Part shown: positions 8,400 through 16,955 of the stretch, piece by piece
How the letters are laid out: the number at the start of each line of letters is the position of its first letter
Numbering within the stretch: position 1 is the stretch's first letter
Source of the DNA: CAVSLM01 sp963728895
Lineage (GTDB): Bacteria; Pseudomonadota; Gammaproteobacteria; JBBQDK01
Assembly (NCBI GenBank): GCA_963728895.1
Contig: CAVSLM010000003.1
Location: 186,001 to 250,000 of the forward strand
Direction: 5' to 3'
DNA length: 64,000 nt
Made by a program: the position numbers and the translations under genes
Notes under the pieces: generated by a model
The model's input: the letters and a program-made list of their open reading frames with translations, nothing else
Told to the model about the DNA's origin: nothing
Databases searched by the model: none

Positions 8400-9524
8400 A
8401 TGGCCGACACAGCGGAATCGTCCAACCCCTGGATGGATCTCTGGCGCGATGCCCAGGGGCGGTACCTGGAAGCCTGGTCGCAGCTTGCGCGCCAGGGTGT
8501 TGCTGCGACGGGCGAGCCGGCGCGCGTGCCGGGCTCGACGCCCTGGTTGGAAGGCATGGACCTGTGGTGGAAGCTGGCGGCTCCAGCGATGCCGGCTGCG
8601 GCGCGCGATACCGGGGGCAAGCTCTTCGACCTTGGCAAGAGCTACCTGCGCATGGCCGAGGAGGTGTGGAAGGTGCTCGAGCACAGCCAGACCCAGCTGC
8701 GTGCCGGTGCTGACTGGCGCAAGGCGCTGGAGTGCGGACTCGGGAAAATGCGCGAGGGCCTCACCCGCGCGCAGGCGCGGCAGGATGATCCGTGGTCGGC
8801 CTTCGCGACCTTCTGGGGTATGCCGCTCGACACCTGGCGGCGTGTGCTTTCCTCGTGTTCCCTGCTCCCGGGCGACGCCGAGAAGGCGCTGCGCGGGGAG
8901 GGTGTCGCAGCGGACGTTCACGCCATGAACGCGGCGATGCACCGCATGCTGTCCCTGCCTTCGCTCGGCTACACGCGGGAGTGGCAGGAGCAGGTCCAGG
9001 AGATGGGGCAGCTGTGGATGGAGCACGTCGAGGCGACAGGCGGCTACGCGGCCATCCTGCAACGCATCGTGCTCGGAGCCATCGACCGGCTGCAGCAGCG
9101 CCTGCTCGAAGCCGGCTCGCAGACGGAATCGATCGACGGTCTGCGTGCGACCTACAACCTGTGGATCGACTGCGGCGAGGCGGCCTATGCCGAGGTGGTG
9201 CAGACCGGCGATTTCATTCGCGCGCAAACGCGGCTGGTGAACTCGCTGATGGCCCTCAAGCGTCAACAGCAGTGCATGGTGGACGAGGTACTGGCTGGCC
9301 TGAACATGCCTACGCGCACCGAGCTCAATACCACCCACCGGCGCGTCCAGGAGCTGCGCCGCGAGCTGCGTGAGCTGCAGTGTCTGGTGCAGGACGTGAA
9401 CCGCCCCCCGGCACCGGCTGGCGCTGCAGAGCCGGCACGTCAGACGGCGACTGCCAGGACGCGGGCGCAGCCCACTGCCAAGAAGAAAAAGTCCGCTGGC
9501 ACCACCCGCAACAAGAGGAGATAA
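8400..9524 (+). CDS. phaE: PhaE, class III PHA synthase regulatory subunit
   Basis: PhaE partners PhaC in the two-subunit class III PHA synthase, which is typical of purple sulfur bacteria. The protein is 374 aa from ATG 8400, which follows GGGAGAACAC. Recognisable PhaE features are the acidic, tryptophan-rich N-terminus (NPWMDLWRDAQGRYLEAW) and the PWSAFATFWGMPLDTWRR segment. A helical region then leads to ELNTTHRRVQELRRELRELQ, a coiled-coil-like segment near the end that aligns with the PhaE C-terminus. The lysine/alanine-rich tail (ARTRAQPTAKKKKSAG) is a local addition. It lies 5 bp before phaC and is divergent from the phasin gene across a 259-bp intergenic region with an A/T-rich patch at about 8240-8285. 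Confidence 0.93.
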   Translation: MADTAESSNPWMDLWRDAQGRYLEAWSQLARQGVAATGEPARVPGSTPWLEGMDLWWKLAAPAMPAAARDTGGKLFDLGKSYLRMAEEVWKVLEHSQTQLRAGADWRKALECGLGKMREGLTRAQARQDDPWSAFATFWGMPLDTWRRVLSSCSLLPGDAEKALRGEGVAADVHAMNAAMHRMLSLPSLGYTREWQEQVQEMGQLWMEHVEATGGYAAILQRIVLGAIDRLQQRLLEAGSQTESIDGLRATYNLWIDCGEAAYAEVVQTGDFIRAQTRLVNSLMALKRQQQCMVDEVLAGLNMPTRTELNTTHRRVQELRRELRELQCLVQDVNRPPAPAGAAEPARQTATARTRAQPTAKKKKSAGTTRNKRR

Positions 9525-9529
9525 GAACG

Positions 9530-10591
9530 ATGGTTTCGCTGCAGCCACAACAGATTCTTCAGGAAGTGCTGGACTTCAACCGCAAGATGGCGGACGGTCT
9601 GATCCGTCTCAGCGAAGTGGGTCCGGTGGACGTCGGCGTCACGCCCAAGGAGCCCGTTTACCGCGAGGACAAACTGGTCCTCTATCGCTACAGAGCCCGC
9701 GTGGAGCATCCATCACGCGTGCCGCTGCTGGTGGTTTATGCACTGGTCAACCGTCCCTACATGGCGGACCTCCAGGAGGACCGTTCCATGATCCGCAGGT
9801 TGCTGGAGGCCGGCCTGGACGTCTATCTGATCGACTGGGGCTACCCCGACGGCGCGGACCGGTATCTCGAGCTGGACGACTACATCAACGGTTACATCCG
9901 GCGCTGCGTCGATTTCATCGGCCGCGCGCATGGGATGCGCGAGATCAACCTGCTCGGCATCTGCCAGGGCGGGACTTTCAGCCTGTGCTTCGCCGCCCTG
10001 TATCCGGAGCGTGTGCGCAACCTGGTGACCATGGTGACCCCGGTGGACTTCCACACGCCCAACAATCTGCTCGGGCAGTGGACCCAGGGCCTCGATGTCG
10101 ATCTCATGGTCGATACCCTGGGCAACGTGCCCGGCGAGCTGCTCAACTGGACGTTCCTCTCGCTCAAGCCGTTTCGTCTCACGGGGCAGAAGTACGTGGA
10201 CATGGCCGACGTGCTGGACGATTCCGCCAAGCTGAAGAACTTCCTGCGCATGGAGAAATGGATATTCGACAGTCCAGACCAGGCAGGTGAGGCATTCCGC
10301 CAGTTCGTCAAGCTGTTCTATCAGCAGAACCGCCTCGTTGGCGGTGGGCTCGAGATTGGCGGACGGGCCGTCGATCTCATGCAGGTGACCATGCCCGTGC
10401 TCAACATCTACGCGACCGAGGATCACCTGGTGCCGCCGGAGTCTTCAATGGCGCTGGAGCACCACGTCGGCACTTCCGACTACAAGGCGTTGCCGTTCAA
10501 GGGTGGGCACATCGGCATCTACGTCAGCGGTCGGTCACAAAAGGAGGTGCCACCAGCCATCGCCCGCTGGCTGCAGGAGCGCGGGGGCTAG
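9530..10591 (+). CDS. phaC: PhaC, class III PHA synthase catalytic subunit
   Basis: Polymerises (R)-3-hydroxyacyl-CoA into PHA at the granule surface. The 353-aa length is typical of class III and much shorter than class I enzymes. It is an alpha/beta-hydrolase fold with a lipase-like box GICQG in which Cys145 replaces serine; Asp298 (ATEDHLVPP) and His327 (GGHIGI) complete the triad. The start ATG follows AAGAGGAGATAAGAACG, a strong ribosome binding site, so the long upstream extension is rejected. It forms an operon with phaE, 5 bp apart. The downstream PilZ gene is convergent, 18 bp away. Confidence 0.97.
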   Translation: MVSLQPQQILQEVLDFNRKMADGLIRLSEVGPVDVGVTPKEPVYREDKLVLYRYRARVEHPSRVPLLVVYALVNRPYMADLQEDRSMIRRLLEAGLDVYLIDWGYPDGADRYLELDDYINGYIRRCVDFIGRAHGMREINLLGICQGGTFSLCFAALYPERVRNLVTMVTPVDFHTPNNLLGQWTQGLDVDLMVDTLGNVPGELLNWTFLSLKPFRLTGQKYVDMADVLDDSAKLKNFLRMEKWIFDSPDQAGEAFRQFVKLFYQQNRLVGGGLEIGGRAVDLMQVTMPVLNIYATEDHLVPPESSMALEHHVGTSDYKALPFKGGHIGIYVSGRSQKEVPPAIARWLQERGG

Positions 10592-10609
10592 CGCCGCGTG
10601 CGGTACCGG

Positions 10610-10924
10610 TCAGATCGTGTGATAGGCGTCCTGCAGAAAGCGCGAAATGCGCGCGCTGAACTCGCGGAACATCAATCCCACGCCCTCATCGGTGACGCGG
10701 ATTACCTTGGCGAGGATGTGGTGCAGGCGGCGGTCGTTGCCGGCGGCGGGTACGATGAAATCGAGCGCCACCGCCGCATCGATGGGCAGCAGGATGCGGC
10801 CGGTATCCAGATAGACTCCACCCAGGCTGATGTTGGCGGTGCGGCAGCGCACCGATCCGAGCGGTTGATGGTGCAGAACCGCATCGAGCACCACGGGCTT
10901 GCGCAAGCTCCAGCGTCTCTCCAT
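10610..10924 (-). CDS. PilZ domain protein
   Basis: A 104-aa single-domain PilZ protein. PilZ domains bind cyclic di-GMP through an RxxxR segment and a (D/N)xSxxG motif. Here RRWSLRK near the N-terminus and NISLGG at about residues 31-36 fit. The rest is a beta-rich barrel ending in a helix, ISRFLQDA. ATG 10924 is used because it puts the RxxxR segment at the usual place near the start; the frame is open further upstream with no supporting homology. It is convergent with phaC. The effector it controls is unknown. Confidence 0.8.
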   Translation of the reverse strand: MERRWSLRKPVVLDAVLHHQPLGSVRCRTANISLGGVYLDTGRILLPIDAAVALDFIVPAAGNDRRLHHILAKVIRVTDEGVGLMFREFSARISRFLQDAYHTI

Positions 10925-11585
10925 TCGTGCGGTCCTCGGTTTCCAGCCTGGCGCGACTGCGCGCCGCGCCAGTGCTCCGCAACCGTTTGGTGCTGCACGC
11001 GAAGGTGCATGGTCGCGAATCTCCTGGATCTTGGTGGTGTACGGGTCGATCCATATTCGCCGCGCAACTCGTGGTGGACCCGTCACTTGCTTGAACGTGT
11101 TTTTTTCTTTGTACCGACGCGGCAGCCCATGCAGAGGGCGCCGGTCGCTTGCGCTAGTGTAATTACTGACACCTGCAAACCGCAACCGTGCCGTGGGTCG
11201 CGGCAGGAGCCCGCATGCGCCGTAACCGCATTGCTGCGAACGGCGCATGGCGCAGTACCGTCGCCCTGAAGAAAAACCATCGCGCATCCTGCGTGCGCAG
11301 CGTGCAGCCAATGCCCGCAGGCTCAGGCAGGAAAACCGACGCGGGCCATTCGTGCCCGTGCGCAAGCTTGGCGTCACCTTGCGCAAGAACCGAAGCGCCA
11401 GCGCGGGCAACGATCCTTCTCGGCCGAAGGATGTTCATCACCTCCAGCGCAGACGCTGTTCGGGTGCTTCCGGTGGTGGGCAGCCACGTCCGCGAGCGCC
11501 CGCACGCAGTGCACTTGCCGCGGCGATTTGAATCTTCCCGAGCGACTGACTAGGATTTTGGGTGCAACAGCCAAGGGGACGAAGC
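10925..11585. other. Intergenic region without a supported gene
   Basis: About 660 bp between the PilZ gene and the CFA synthase gene. Several frames are open because of the high GC content, but none shows a recognisable domain, a good ribosome binding site or a credible composition. One notable spot is a T-rich run, GTGTTTTTTTCTTTG, at about 11097-11111. It has no preceding stem that I can see, so I do not call a terminator. A small basic frame at 11247-11531 is possible but unsupported. Confidence 0.5.
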
Positions 11586-12914
11586 GTGACCAACGACAAT
11601 GCCGAAGCCGGTAAGCTCGACACGGGACGTACCGATGCGCGGGCCGCCGAGGCTTTTCTCTCCGACCTCACCGCCGCCGGCGGGCCGGCGACGGCAGCCG
11701 ACCGCTGGTTCGTACGCCGCGTGCTGGATGCGCTGGGTGATCCGCCCGTCGAGGTGCGGCTGTGGAACGGTGAAGTGCTCGGGACTTCGGCGCTCAGCCC
11801 CTTGGCTTGCCTGCAGGTGCCCAATCGCGGCTGGCTGCTGAAATTGATGGGCAATCCGGAGCTGCACCTGGGGGATGCCTATGCCAGCGGCCTCATCGAG
11901 GTGCAGGGCGACCTGGTGCACGCGCTGGAAGTGCTGTACCGGGCCATGGCCCGCGCCGGGCGACGGGGAACGTTCCAGCGCTGGCTGAAATCCTACCTCA
12001 ACCGCCCGCGCGGCAACGAGCTCGCGCGTGCGCGCGACAACATCCAGCATCACTACGACATTGGCAACGAATTCTACGAGCAGTGGCTGGATGCCCAGTT
12101 GGTCTATACCTGCGGCTACTTTCCGCAGCCGGAGCTGACGCTGGAGGCGGCGCAGGTCGCCAAGATGGATCACGTGTGCCGCAAGCTGCATCTGCGTCCC
12201 GGGGAGACCGTGGTGGAAGCCGGGTGCGGCTGGGGCGCACTGTCTTTGCACATGGCGCGCCACTACGGCGTGCAGGTCCGCGGGTACAACATCTCACGGG
12301 AGCAGATCCGCTATGCGCGCGAGCGGGCGCAGCGTGAGGGGCTTGCAGACCGCGTGGTATTCATGGAAGAGGACTACCGGCGCATCGATGGCAAGTTCGA
12401 TGCCTTCGTGTCCGTGGGCATGCTCGAACATGTCGGTCCGGAGCACTACGGAGCGCTCGCCGACATCATGCAACGCTCGCTTGCGCCGCGTGGTCGCGGC
12501 CTCATCCACTCCATCGGGCGCGATGTGGCGTTTCGCATGAACCCCTGGATCGAACGGCGTATCTTCCCGGGTGCCTATCCCCCCACGTTGCGCGAGATGA
12601 TGGCGCTGTTCGAGCCCTGGGGATTCTCGGTCCTGGACGTGGAGAATCTGCGATTGCACTATGCGCGCACGCTGGAGCATTGGCTGGAACGCTACGAGCG
12701 GGTATTCGAGCAGATCAGCCAGCGCTACGGGGTGGCCTTCGCGCGTGCTTGGCGCCTGTACCTCGCCGGCTCGGTCGCAGGCTTCACCACCGGCTCCATG
12801 CAGTTGTTCCAGATCGTGTTCGCCCGCTCGGGCGACAATGCCATCCCCTGGACCCGCGCCCACCTCTACGACCGGGCTCAGGCGGTAGAGGAAAACCCTT
12901 ACCTCGCGCGCTAA
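11586..12914 (+). CDS. Cyclopropane-fatty-acyl-phospholipid synthase family methyltransferase
   Basis: A 442-aa SAM-dependent methyltransferase of the CFA synthase family, which transfers a methylene group to unsaturated acyl chains of membrane phospholipids. An N-terminal domain (about 1-130) contains GDAYASGLIEV, typical of CfaS. It is followed by HYDIGNEFYEQWLD and the SAM-binding loop VVEAGCGWGALS near residue 209. Further on come GMLEHVGPEHY and FPGAYPP, also hallmarks of the family. GTG 11586 is chosen because AAGGGGAC lies 7 nt before it; another GTG at 11562 lacks such a site. The gene may encode true CFA synthase or one of its close paralogues. Confidence 0.9.
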   Translation: MTNDNAEAGKLDTGRTDARAAEAFLSDLTAAGGPATAADRWFVRRVLDALGDPPVEVRLWNGEVLGTSALSPLACLQVPNRGWLLKLMGNPELHLGDAYASGLIEVQGDLVHALEVLYRAMARAGRRGTFQRWLKSYLNRPRGNELARARDNIQHHYDIGNEFYEQWLDAQLVYTCGYFPQPELTLEAAQVAKMDHVCRKLHLRPGETVVEAGCGWGALSLHMARHYGVQVRGYNISREQIRYARERAQREGLADRVVFMEEDYRRIDGKFDAFVSVGMLEHVGPEHYGALADIMQRSLAPRGRGLIHSIGRDVAFRMNPWIERRIFPGAYPPTLREMMALFEPWGFSVLDVENLRLHYARTLEHWLERYERVFEQISQRYGVAFARAWRLYLAGSVAGFTTGSMQLFQIVFARSGDNAIPWTRAHLYDRAQAVEENPYLAR

Positions 12915-12963
12915 CGCAGGTATCGCGGCGGAATCGGCAGCAGCTCCGACATGGGGCTGGCTT

Positions 12964-14049
12964 TCAGGCGTCGCCACTTCCGCGCATGCGGATGCCTTGT
13001 TCCCGAGCGAAGTCCAGCATGCGCTGCACGGGGATCACGGCGCGCCGGCGCACGGCCTCGTCGATGCGGATCTCGTTGGCCCCGGTCTCCAGCACCTGCG
13101 CCAGGCTGCGCAGCCCGTTCATGGCCATCCACGGACAATGCGCGCAGCTCAGGCAGGTCGCTCCCACCCCTGCGGTGGGCGCCTCCAGGAACACCTTGCC
13201 CGGTGCCGCCTGCTTCATCTTGTAGAAGATGCCGTTGTCGGTGGCGACAATGAACTCGGGCGCATCCAGACTGCGTACCGCCTGGATGAGGCCGGTGGTG
13301 GAACCGACCACGTCGGCCATGGCGATGACCGCTTCCGGTGATTCGGGATGCACCAGCACCTTGGCCTGCGGATGCTGCGCCTTCAAGACCGCCAGGCCGC
13401 TGGCTTTGAACGCGTCATGCACCACGCACGAGCCTTGCCACAACAGCATGTCGGCGCCGGTGACGCGCTTCACGTAGGCGCCCAGATGACGATCCGGCGC
13501 CCACAGGATCCGCTCGCCCCGCTCGGCGAGATGGCGCACGATCTTGTCGGCGATTCCCGAGGTCACGACCCAGTCGGCACGCGCCTTCACCTCGGCGCTG
13601 GTGTTGGCGTACACGACCACCGTGCGCTCGGGATGCGCATCGCAGAACGCGGAAAACGCCTCGGCCGGGCAGCCCAGGTCGAGCGAGCAGTTCGCCTCGA
13701 GCTCCGGCATGAGCACGCGTTTCTCGGGATTGAGGATCTTGGCGGTCTCGCCCATGAACCGCACGCCGGCCACGACCAGCGTGGTGGCGGGATGCTCGTT
13801 GCCGAAGCGTGCCATTTCCAGGGAATCGGCGACATGGCCGCCGGTCTCTTCCGCCAGCCGCTGCAGCGCCTCGTCGACGTAGTAGTGCGCGACCAGCACG
13901 GCGTCCTCGCGTGCGAGCAACGCCTTGATGCGTTCGGTAAGCTCGGCGCGTTCCGCCTCGGAAAGCGCCGGCGCAGGCGAGGCGCCGGCTGCCGCCGCGG
14001 CAATCTCACCTTCGAGCCGAACGGGAATGTCTGACAATGCCGTGTTCAT
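12964..14049 (-). CDS. nadA: NadA, quinolinate synthase
   Basis: Quinolinate synthase condenses iminoaspartate with dihydroxyacetone phosphate in de novo NAD synthesis, using an oxygen-sensitive [4Fe-4S] cluster. The 361-aa protein has the expected cluster cysteines: C121 (ELEANCSLDLGC), C208 (WQGSCVVHDAF) and one of C299/C302/C305 in ATCLSCAHC. Other family motifs include AHYYVDEALQ, FMGETAKILNP and HPESPEAV. It lies 69 bp downstream of a truncated NrtR-like gene on the same strand, so the palindromes upstream of that gene probably control nadA. Confidence 0.97.
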   Translation of the reverse strand: MNTALSDIPVRLEGEIAAAAAGASPAPALSEAERAELTERIKALLAREDAVLVAHYYVDEALQRLAEETGGHVADSLEMARFGNEHPATTLVVAGVRFMGETAKILNPEKRVLMPELEANCSLDLGCPAEAFSAFCDAHPERTVVVYANTSAEVKARADWVVTSGIADKIVRHLAERGERILWAPDRHLGAYVKRVTGADMLLWQGSCVVHDAFKASGLAVLKAQHPQAKVLVHPESPEAVIAMADVVGSTTGLIQAVRSLDAPEFIVATDNGIFYKMKQAAPGKVFLEAPTAGVGATCLSCAHCPWMAMNGLRSLAQVLETGANEIRIDEAVRRRAVIPVQRMLDFAREQGIRMRGSGDA

Positions 14050-14118
14050 GGGACTGCCTCCGATGCCGCCTGGGGCGCCGTCGTGCCTCGATGCACGCGG
14101 ACGCGAACGTATCCGCCC

Positions 14119-14517
14119 TCATCTGATGATCTCCACACGACCCGGGTACTTCGGGCGGTAGAGACGTGCCGGACGGTGCGAGCCGTTGCGCCGTTCCTCG
14201 CCCGTGTCTTCAAGCCGGCCCATGGCGAGAATCTGTTTGCGGAAATTGCGCTTGTCGAGCCGCTCGCGGAGAATGATCTCGTAGACCCGCTGCAGCTCGC
14301 TCAGCGTGAACTTGTCCGCCATGAACTGAAAGGCGATGGTCGAATAGTCGAGCTTGGTGGCCAGGCGTTCATGCGCAAGGGTAACGACCTCCCGGTGCAC
14401 GCCGGGCAGCGCAGGCAACGCTTCCAGAGGAAACCATTGCACGTGGCTCCCGGCGTCGTGCGGCTGCAGGCGATCGGACGCCGCCAGCGCATAATAGGCG
14501 ACCACGAACGGTTGCAT
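14119..14517 (-). CDS. Truncated NrtR-like (half Nudix plus winged-helix) regulator
   Basis: The 132-aa frame from ATG 14517 starts inside a Nudix-like domain (VAYYALAAS, then WFPLEALPAL). It continues into the winged-helix DNA-binding half typical of NrtR/COG4111 proteins (DKFTLSELQRVYEIILRERLDKRNFRKQI, quoted here only as its conserved core FTLSELQ and DKRNFRK). The first half of the Nudix domain, with the GG...REL...EE Nudix box, is absent, because the divergent YeeE gene begins just upstream. A GTG at 14577 could add 20 residues (ending IIFVYLQHLV) but still gives no Nudix box. NrtR proteins repress NAD genes, and nadA is next. It may be a minimal working regulator or a decaying gene. Confidence 0.65.
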   Translation of the reverse strand: MQPFVVAYYALAASDRLQPHDAGSHVQWFPLEALPALPGVHREVVTLAHERLATKLDYSTIAFQFMADKFTLSELQRVYEIILRERLDKRNFRKQILAMGRLEDTGEERRNGSHRPARLYRPKYPGRVEIIR

Positions 14518-14522
14518 AACTA

Positions 14523-14564
14523 AGTGTTGAAGATACACGAAGATGATAGTGTCCGATTTACACT
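14523..14564. promoter_or_regulatory. Twin palindromes between the NrtR-like gene and yeeE-like gene
   Basis: Two sites share one design. AGTGT-TGAAGAT-ACACg spans 14523-14539, and AGTGT-CCGATTT-ACACT spans 14548-14564. Both have 5-bp arms and a 7-bp spacer, with centres 25 bp apart. The arms resemble AGTGT/ACACT-type operators that I recall for NrtR regulators. They lie in an A/T-rich spacer directly before the NrtR-like ATG and 19 bp before the divergent gene, so they could control nadA as well as the transporter. The first also overlaps possible coding sequence if GTG 14577 is the true start. Confidence 0.55.
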
Positions 14565-14582
14565 GCTTCAAGCGCACCTGCC

Positions 14583-15611
14583 GTGATTGAGGAAACTCTG
14601 CCCTGGGCGGTGTGGGGCGGTGCCGTCGTCGGCGTACTGTTCGGTGCGCTCATGCAGCGCTCGCGCCTTTGCCTGGTGACCGCGGTCGGCAATTGGATGC
14701 TGATCCGCGACCCGCGGCACCTGCGGGCGTTCCTCGCGGGCATCGCAGTGGCGGTGTCCGGCACCTACGCGCTGGAGGTGGGCGGTTGGGTGGCGATCGG
14801 CGCCTCGGCATATCGTGCCGCACCGGTCGATTGGACAGGCGCGATCGGCGGCGGCCTGTTGTTCGGCATCGGGGCAGCGCTGGCCGGCGGCTGCGTGGCG
14901 CGAAGTCTGGCGCGCGCCGGCGAGGGAGGACTGGGGCCCGCACTCACGCTGCTCGGCGTGGCGGCCGCTGCCTCGGTGTGTCAGTACGGTTGGCTCAGTG
15001 CGCCGCGTGCCGCCCTCGCCGCGCACACGGCATGGATACCGGCAGGTGGCGACAGCGGTATCGCCGCCCTCACGGGCGTCCCCGCGTGGGTTCTGGTGGC
15101 GGGAGTCGTGGCCGTCTGCGCCCTGGGGATAGCGACGCTGCGCGGTTCCCTGCCGAGCGGACGTCTGACCTGGGCCGGAGCAGGGGCCGGCGCACTGGTG
15201 GTGCTCGCCTGGTATGTCACCGGCCATCTTGCACAGGACGAATTCGAGCCTACGCGGCCGGTCGCCATCACATTGACCGGTCCGCTGGCGCGCCTCGGCC
15301 TGACGCTTTCGGGCGGCGCCGGCTTCGAGCCCGGCTTCGGGGTCGATTTCCTGCTGGGCGTGCTGGGAGGTGCGTGCGCGGCGGCGCTCTTCAGCCGCGA
15401 CTTCCGCTGGCGCCTGCCGCCGTGGCGCATGCTGCTGCGCATGCTGGTGGGCGGCTTGTTCATGGGCATCGGCGCGACCTTCGCCGGAGGCTGCAACATC
15501 GGCCAGGGGCTCAGCGGGGTTTCCACCCTGGCCGCGCAGTCCCTGCTCGCGGCAGTGGCGATCCTGGCCGGAACCGCGCTCGGCGTACGCTGGCTGGAAT
15601 GGCGGGGCTAG
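14583..15611 (+). CDS. YeeE/YedE family sulfur transporter
   Basis: A 342-aa polytopic membrane protein of the YeeE/YedE (DUF395) family; characterised members take up thiosulfate or move other sulfur compounds. The protein is a tandem duplication. Each half carries a conserved cysteine loop: AGGCVARSLARAG in the first and FAGGCNIGQGLSG in the second. About nine or ten hydrophobic segments are visible. The GTG start has no clear ribosome binding site and may be leaderless or weakly translated. It is divergent from the NrtR-like gene and shares its palindromic control region. A sulfur compound as substrate is inferred from the family. Confidence 0.87.
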   Translation: MIEETLPWAVWGGAVVGVLFGALMQRSRLCLVTAVGNWMLIRDPRHLRAFLAGIAVAVSGTYALEVGGWVAIGASAYRAAPVDWTGAIGGGLLFGIGAALAGGCVARSLARAGEGGLGPALTLLGVAAAASVCQYGWLSAPRAALAAHTAWIPAGGDSGIAALTGVPAWVLVAGVVAVCALGIATLRGSLPSGRLTWAGAGAGALVVLAWYVTGHLAQDEFEPTRPVAITLTGPLARLGLTLSGGAGFEPGFGVDFLLGVLGGACAAALFSRDFRWRLPPWRMLLRMLVGGLFMGIGATFAGGCNIGQGLSGVSTLAAQSLLAAVAILAGTALGVRWLEWRG

Positions 15612-16010
15612 CTTCAGCTAAGCAAGCCGATCGCGGCGATAGCGTTGCAGTCATTCGATACGCTGGCTATGATGCTCGGCGAAGAGGCACAGGAGATGGC
15701 ATCCTCCTGCACAAGAACTGCCTGACCGGCTAATGATGCCTACCTGATTCCTTGGACGGAAAGGTTAGGTAGGCTCGACTCCCGGGTGCGCCCACCCTTC
15801 CCTCGACCGTGCCAGCTTGATACGTATCGCGTTCCAAAGGGGCGCAATGGGCGGCTGCGTGACGGATCGGTGTATCGAACGTAGGTTCGCCTGCGCGAGC
15901 GGCGGCTTCGGGGCCGCCGTTGTCTGCGCGGTCGGCCGCCTTCGGTCTGCAGCTGCGTGGCGCGCCATGGCGCGCCACGCTGGGACCCGCGGCATCGGCT
16001 CGGAGTGAGC
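15612..16010. other. Intergenic region before the Hyf-like operon
   Basis: About 400 bp with no supported gene. It presumably carries the promoter of the operon that follows, but I see no convincing sigma70 or sigma54 hexamers. There is a GC-rich stem around GGCGGC...GCCGCC at about 15900-15920. The notable item is the perfect 26-bp palindrome annotated separately, about 30 bp before the first gene. Confidence 0.5.
15955..15980. promoter_or_regulatory. Perfect 26-bp palindrome upstream of the Hyf-like operon
   Basis: GCGTGGCGCGCCA is followed immediately by its exact reverse complement, with no spacer, centred between 15967 and 15968. It ends 30 bp before the first operon gene. A perfect 13-bp half site is unlikely by chance even in GC-rich DNA. 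It could be a dimeric operator or form a strong hairpin in the leader. It contains the 8-base palindrome GGCGCGCC twice. Confidence 0.5.
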
Positions 16011-16952
16011 GTGCGCGACGTTCTCCTTCAGATTGCCCAGGTGCTTGCGGTGCTGGTGCTCGCGCCGCTGCTGCATGGCATCATCGTTCAGTTCGAGGAG
16101 CGCATACAGCGGGCGCAGGGCCCCGGAATCTTCCAGCCGTATCGGGATCTCCGGAAGTTGTTTCACAAGCAGCTCGTGGTACCCGAAACCGCATCCTGGA
16201 TCTACTGGACAGCGCCGATCGTGGCGTTCACCGCGATGCTGACGGTACCGATCCTGATCCCGGTGCTGACCGATTACCCGCTGCCGCTGTCGGATATGGC
16301 GGATATTCTCGGCGGCGGTCTCATCCTCGCCCTCGGCTCGTTTGCCGTTCTGCTGGCGGGACTCGACTCGGGGAGCGCCTACGGCGGCATCGGCTCGAGC
16401 CGCGCAGTCATGCTTGCCATCCTCGCCGAACCGACGCTGATCCTGGTGTTCGTCGGCATCACGCTGCTCGCCAAGGCGATGCTGCCCTTCGTAGTGAATC
16501 ATCTGCTGGTCAGCGACGTTGCCGTCTACTGGAGTCCCGCACACCTGTTCCTGGTGTTCGCGTTCTTCATCCTGCTGCTGGTCGAGACCGACCGCCTGCC
16601 AATCCACTCGAGCACGCACATCGAGGTCTACATGATCGAGGAGGCGCGCATCCTCGAGTACTCCGGACCGTTGCTCGGCCTGCTCAAGTGGGCGTCGATG
16701 ATGAAGCAGTTCATCCTCTATACGATTTTCTGCAATGTCCTGACGCTACCCTGGGGCCTTTCGCGCGAAGGTACCGCCCAGGGCGCCCTCGGCGCCGCGG
16801 GCGCCCTGTTGATCAAGTTCGTGCTCGTCGCCGTGGTGGTGGTGCTTGTCGAGACTTCCCAGTCGCGGCTGCGTTTCTATCGCTATCAGGAGCCGCTGGC
16901 GGCGTCGTTCCTGCTGGCGATCCTCGCGATCGTTGCCAACCAGTTGCGCTGA
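16011..16952 (+). CDS. HyfC-like (NuoH family) membrane subunit
   Basis: A 313-aa membrane protein of the complex I subunit 1 / HyfC / HycD family, the subunit that joins the peripheral arm to the membrane arm. Conserved features include GPGIFQPYRDLRKLFHKQ near residue 34, typical of the HyfC N-terminal loop, and the acidic loop VETDRLPIHSSTHIEVYMIEEA. Around eight helices are visible. GTG 16011 is chosen because CTCGGAG precedes it by 5 nt; an in-frame GTG at 16005 overlaps that site. It is the first gene of a six-gene operon (HyfC, E, F, G, HI, B-like). HyfD is missing. Confidence 0.9.
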   Translation: MRDVLLQIAQVLAVLVLAPLLHGIIVQFEERIQRAQGPGIFQPYRDLRKLFHKQLVVPETASWIYWTAPIVAFTAMLTVPILIPVLTDYPLPLSDMADILGGGLILALGSFAVLLAGLDSGSAYGGIGSSRAVMLAILAEPTLILVFVGITLLAKAMLPFVVNHLLVSDVAVYWSPAHLFLVFAFFILLLVETDRLPIHSSTHIEVYMIEEARILEYSGPLLGLLKWASMMKQFILYTIFCNVLTLPWGLSREGTAQGALGAAGALLIKFVLVAVVVVLVETSQSRLRFYRYQEPLAASFLLAILAIVANQLR

Positions 16953-16955
16953 ACG

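Noticed and set aside
11097..11111. T-run as a rho-independent terminator
   Set aside because: No stable stem precedes the run on either strand.
11247..11531. Small basic protein in the 10925-11585 gap
   Set aside because: No ribosome binding site, no recognisable domain, and overlapping frames are equally open.
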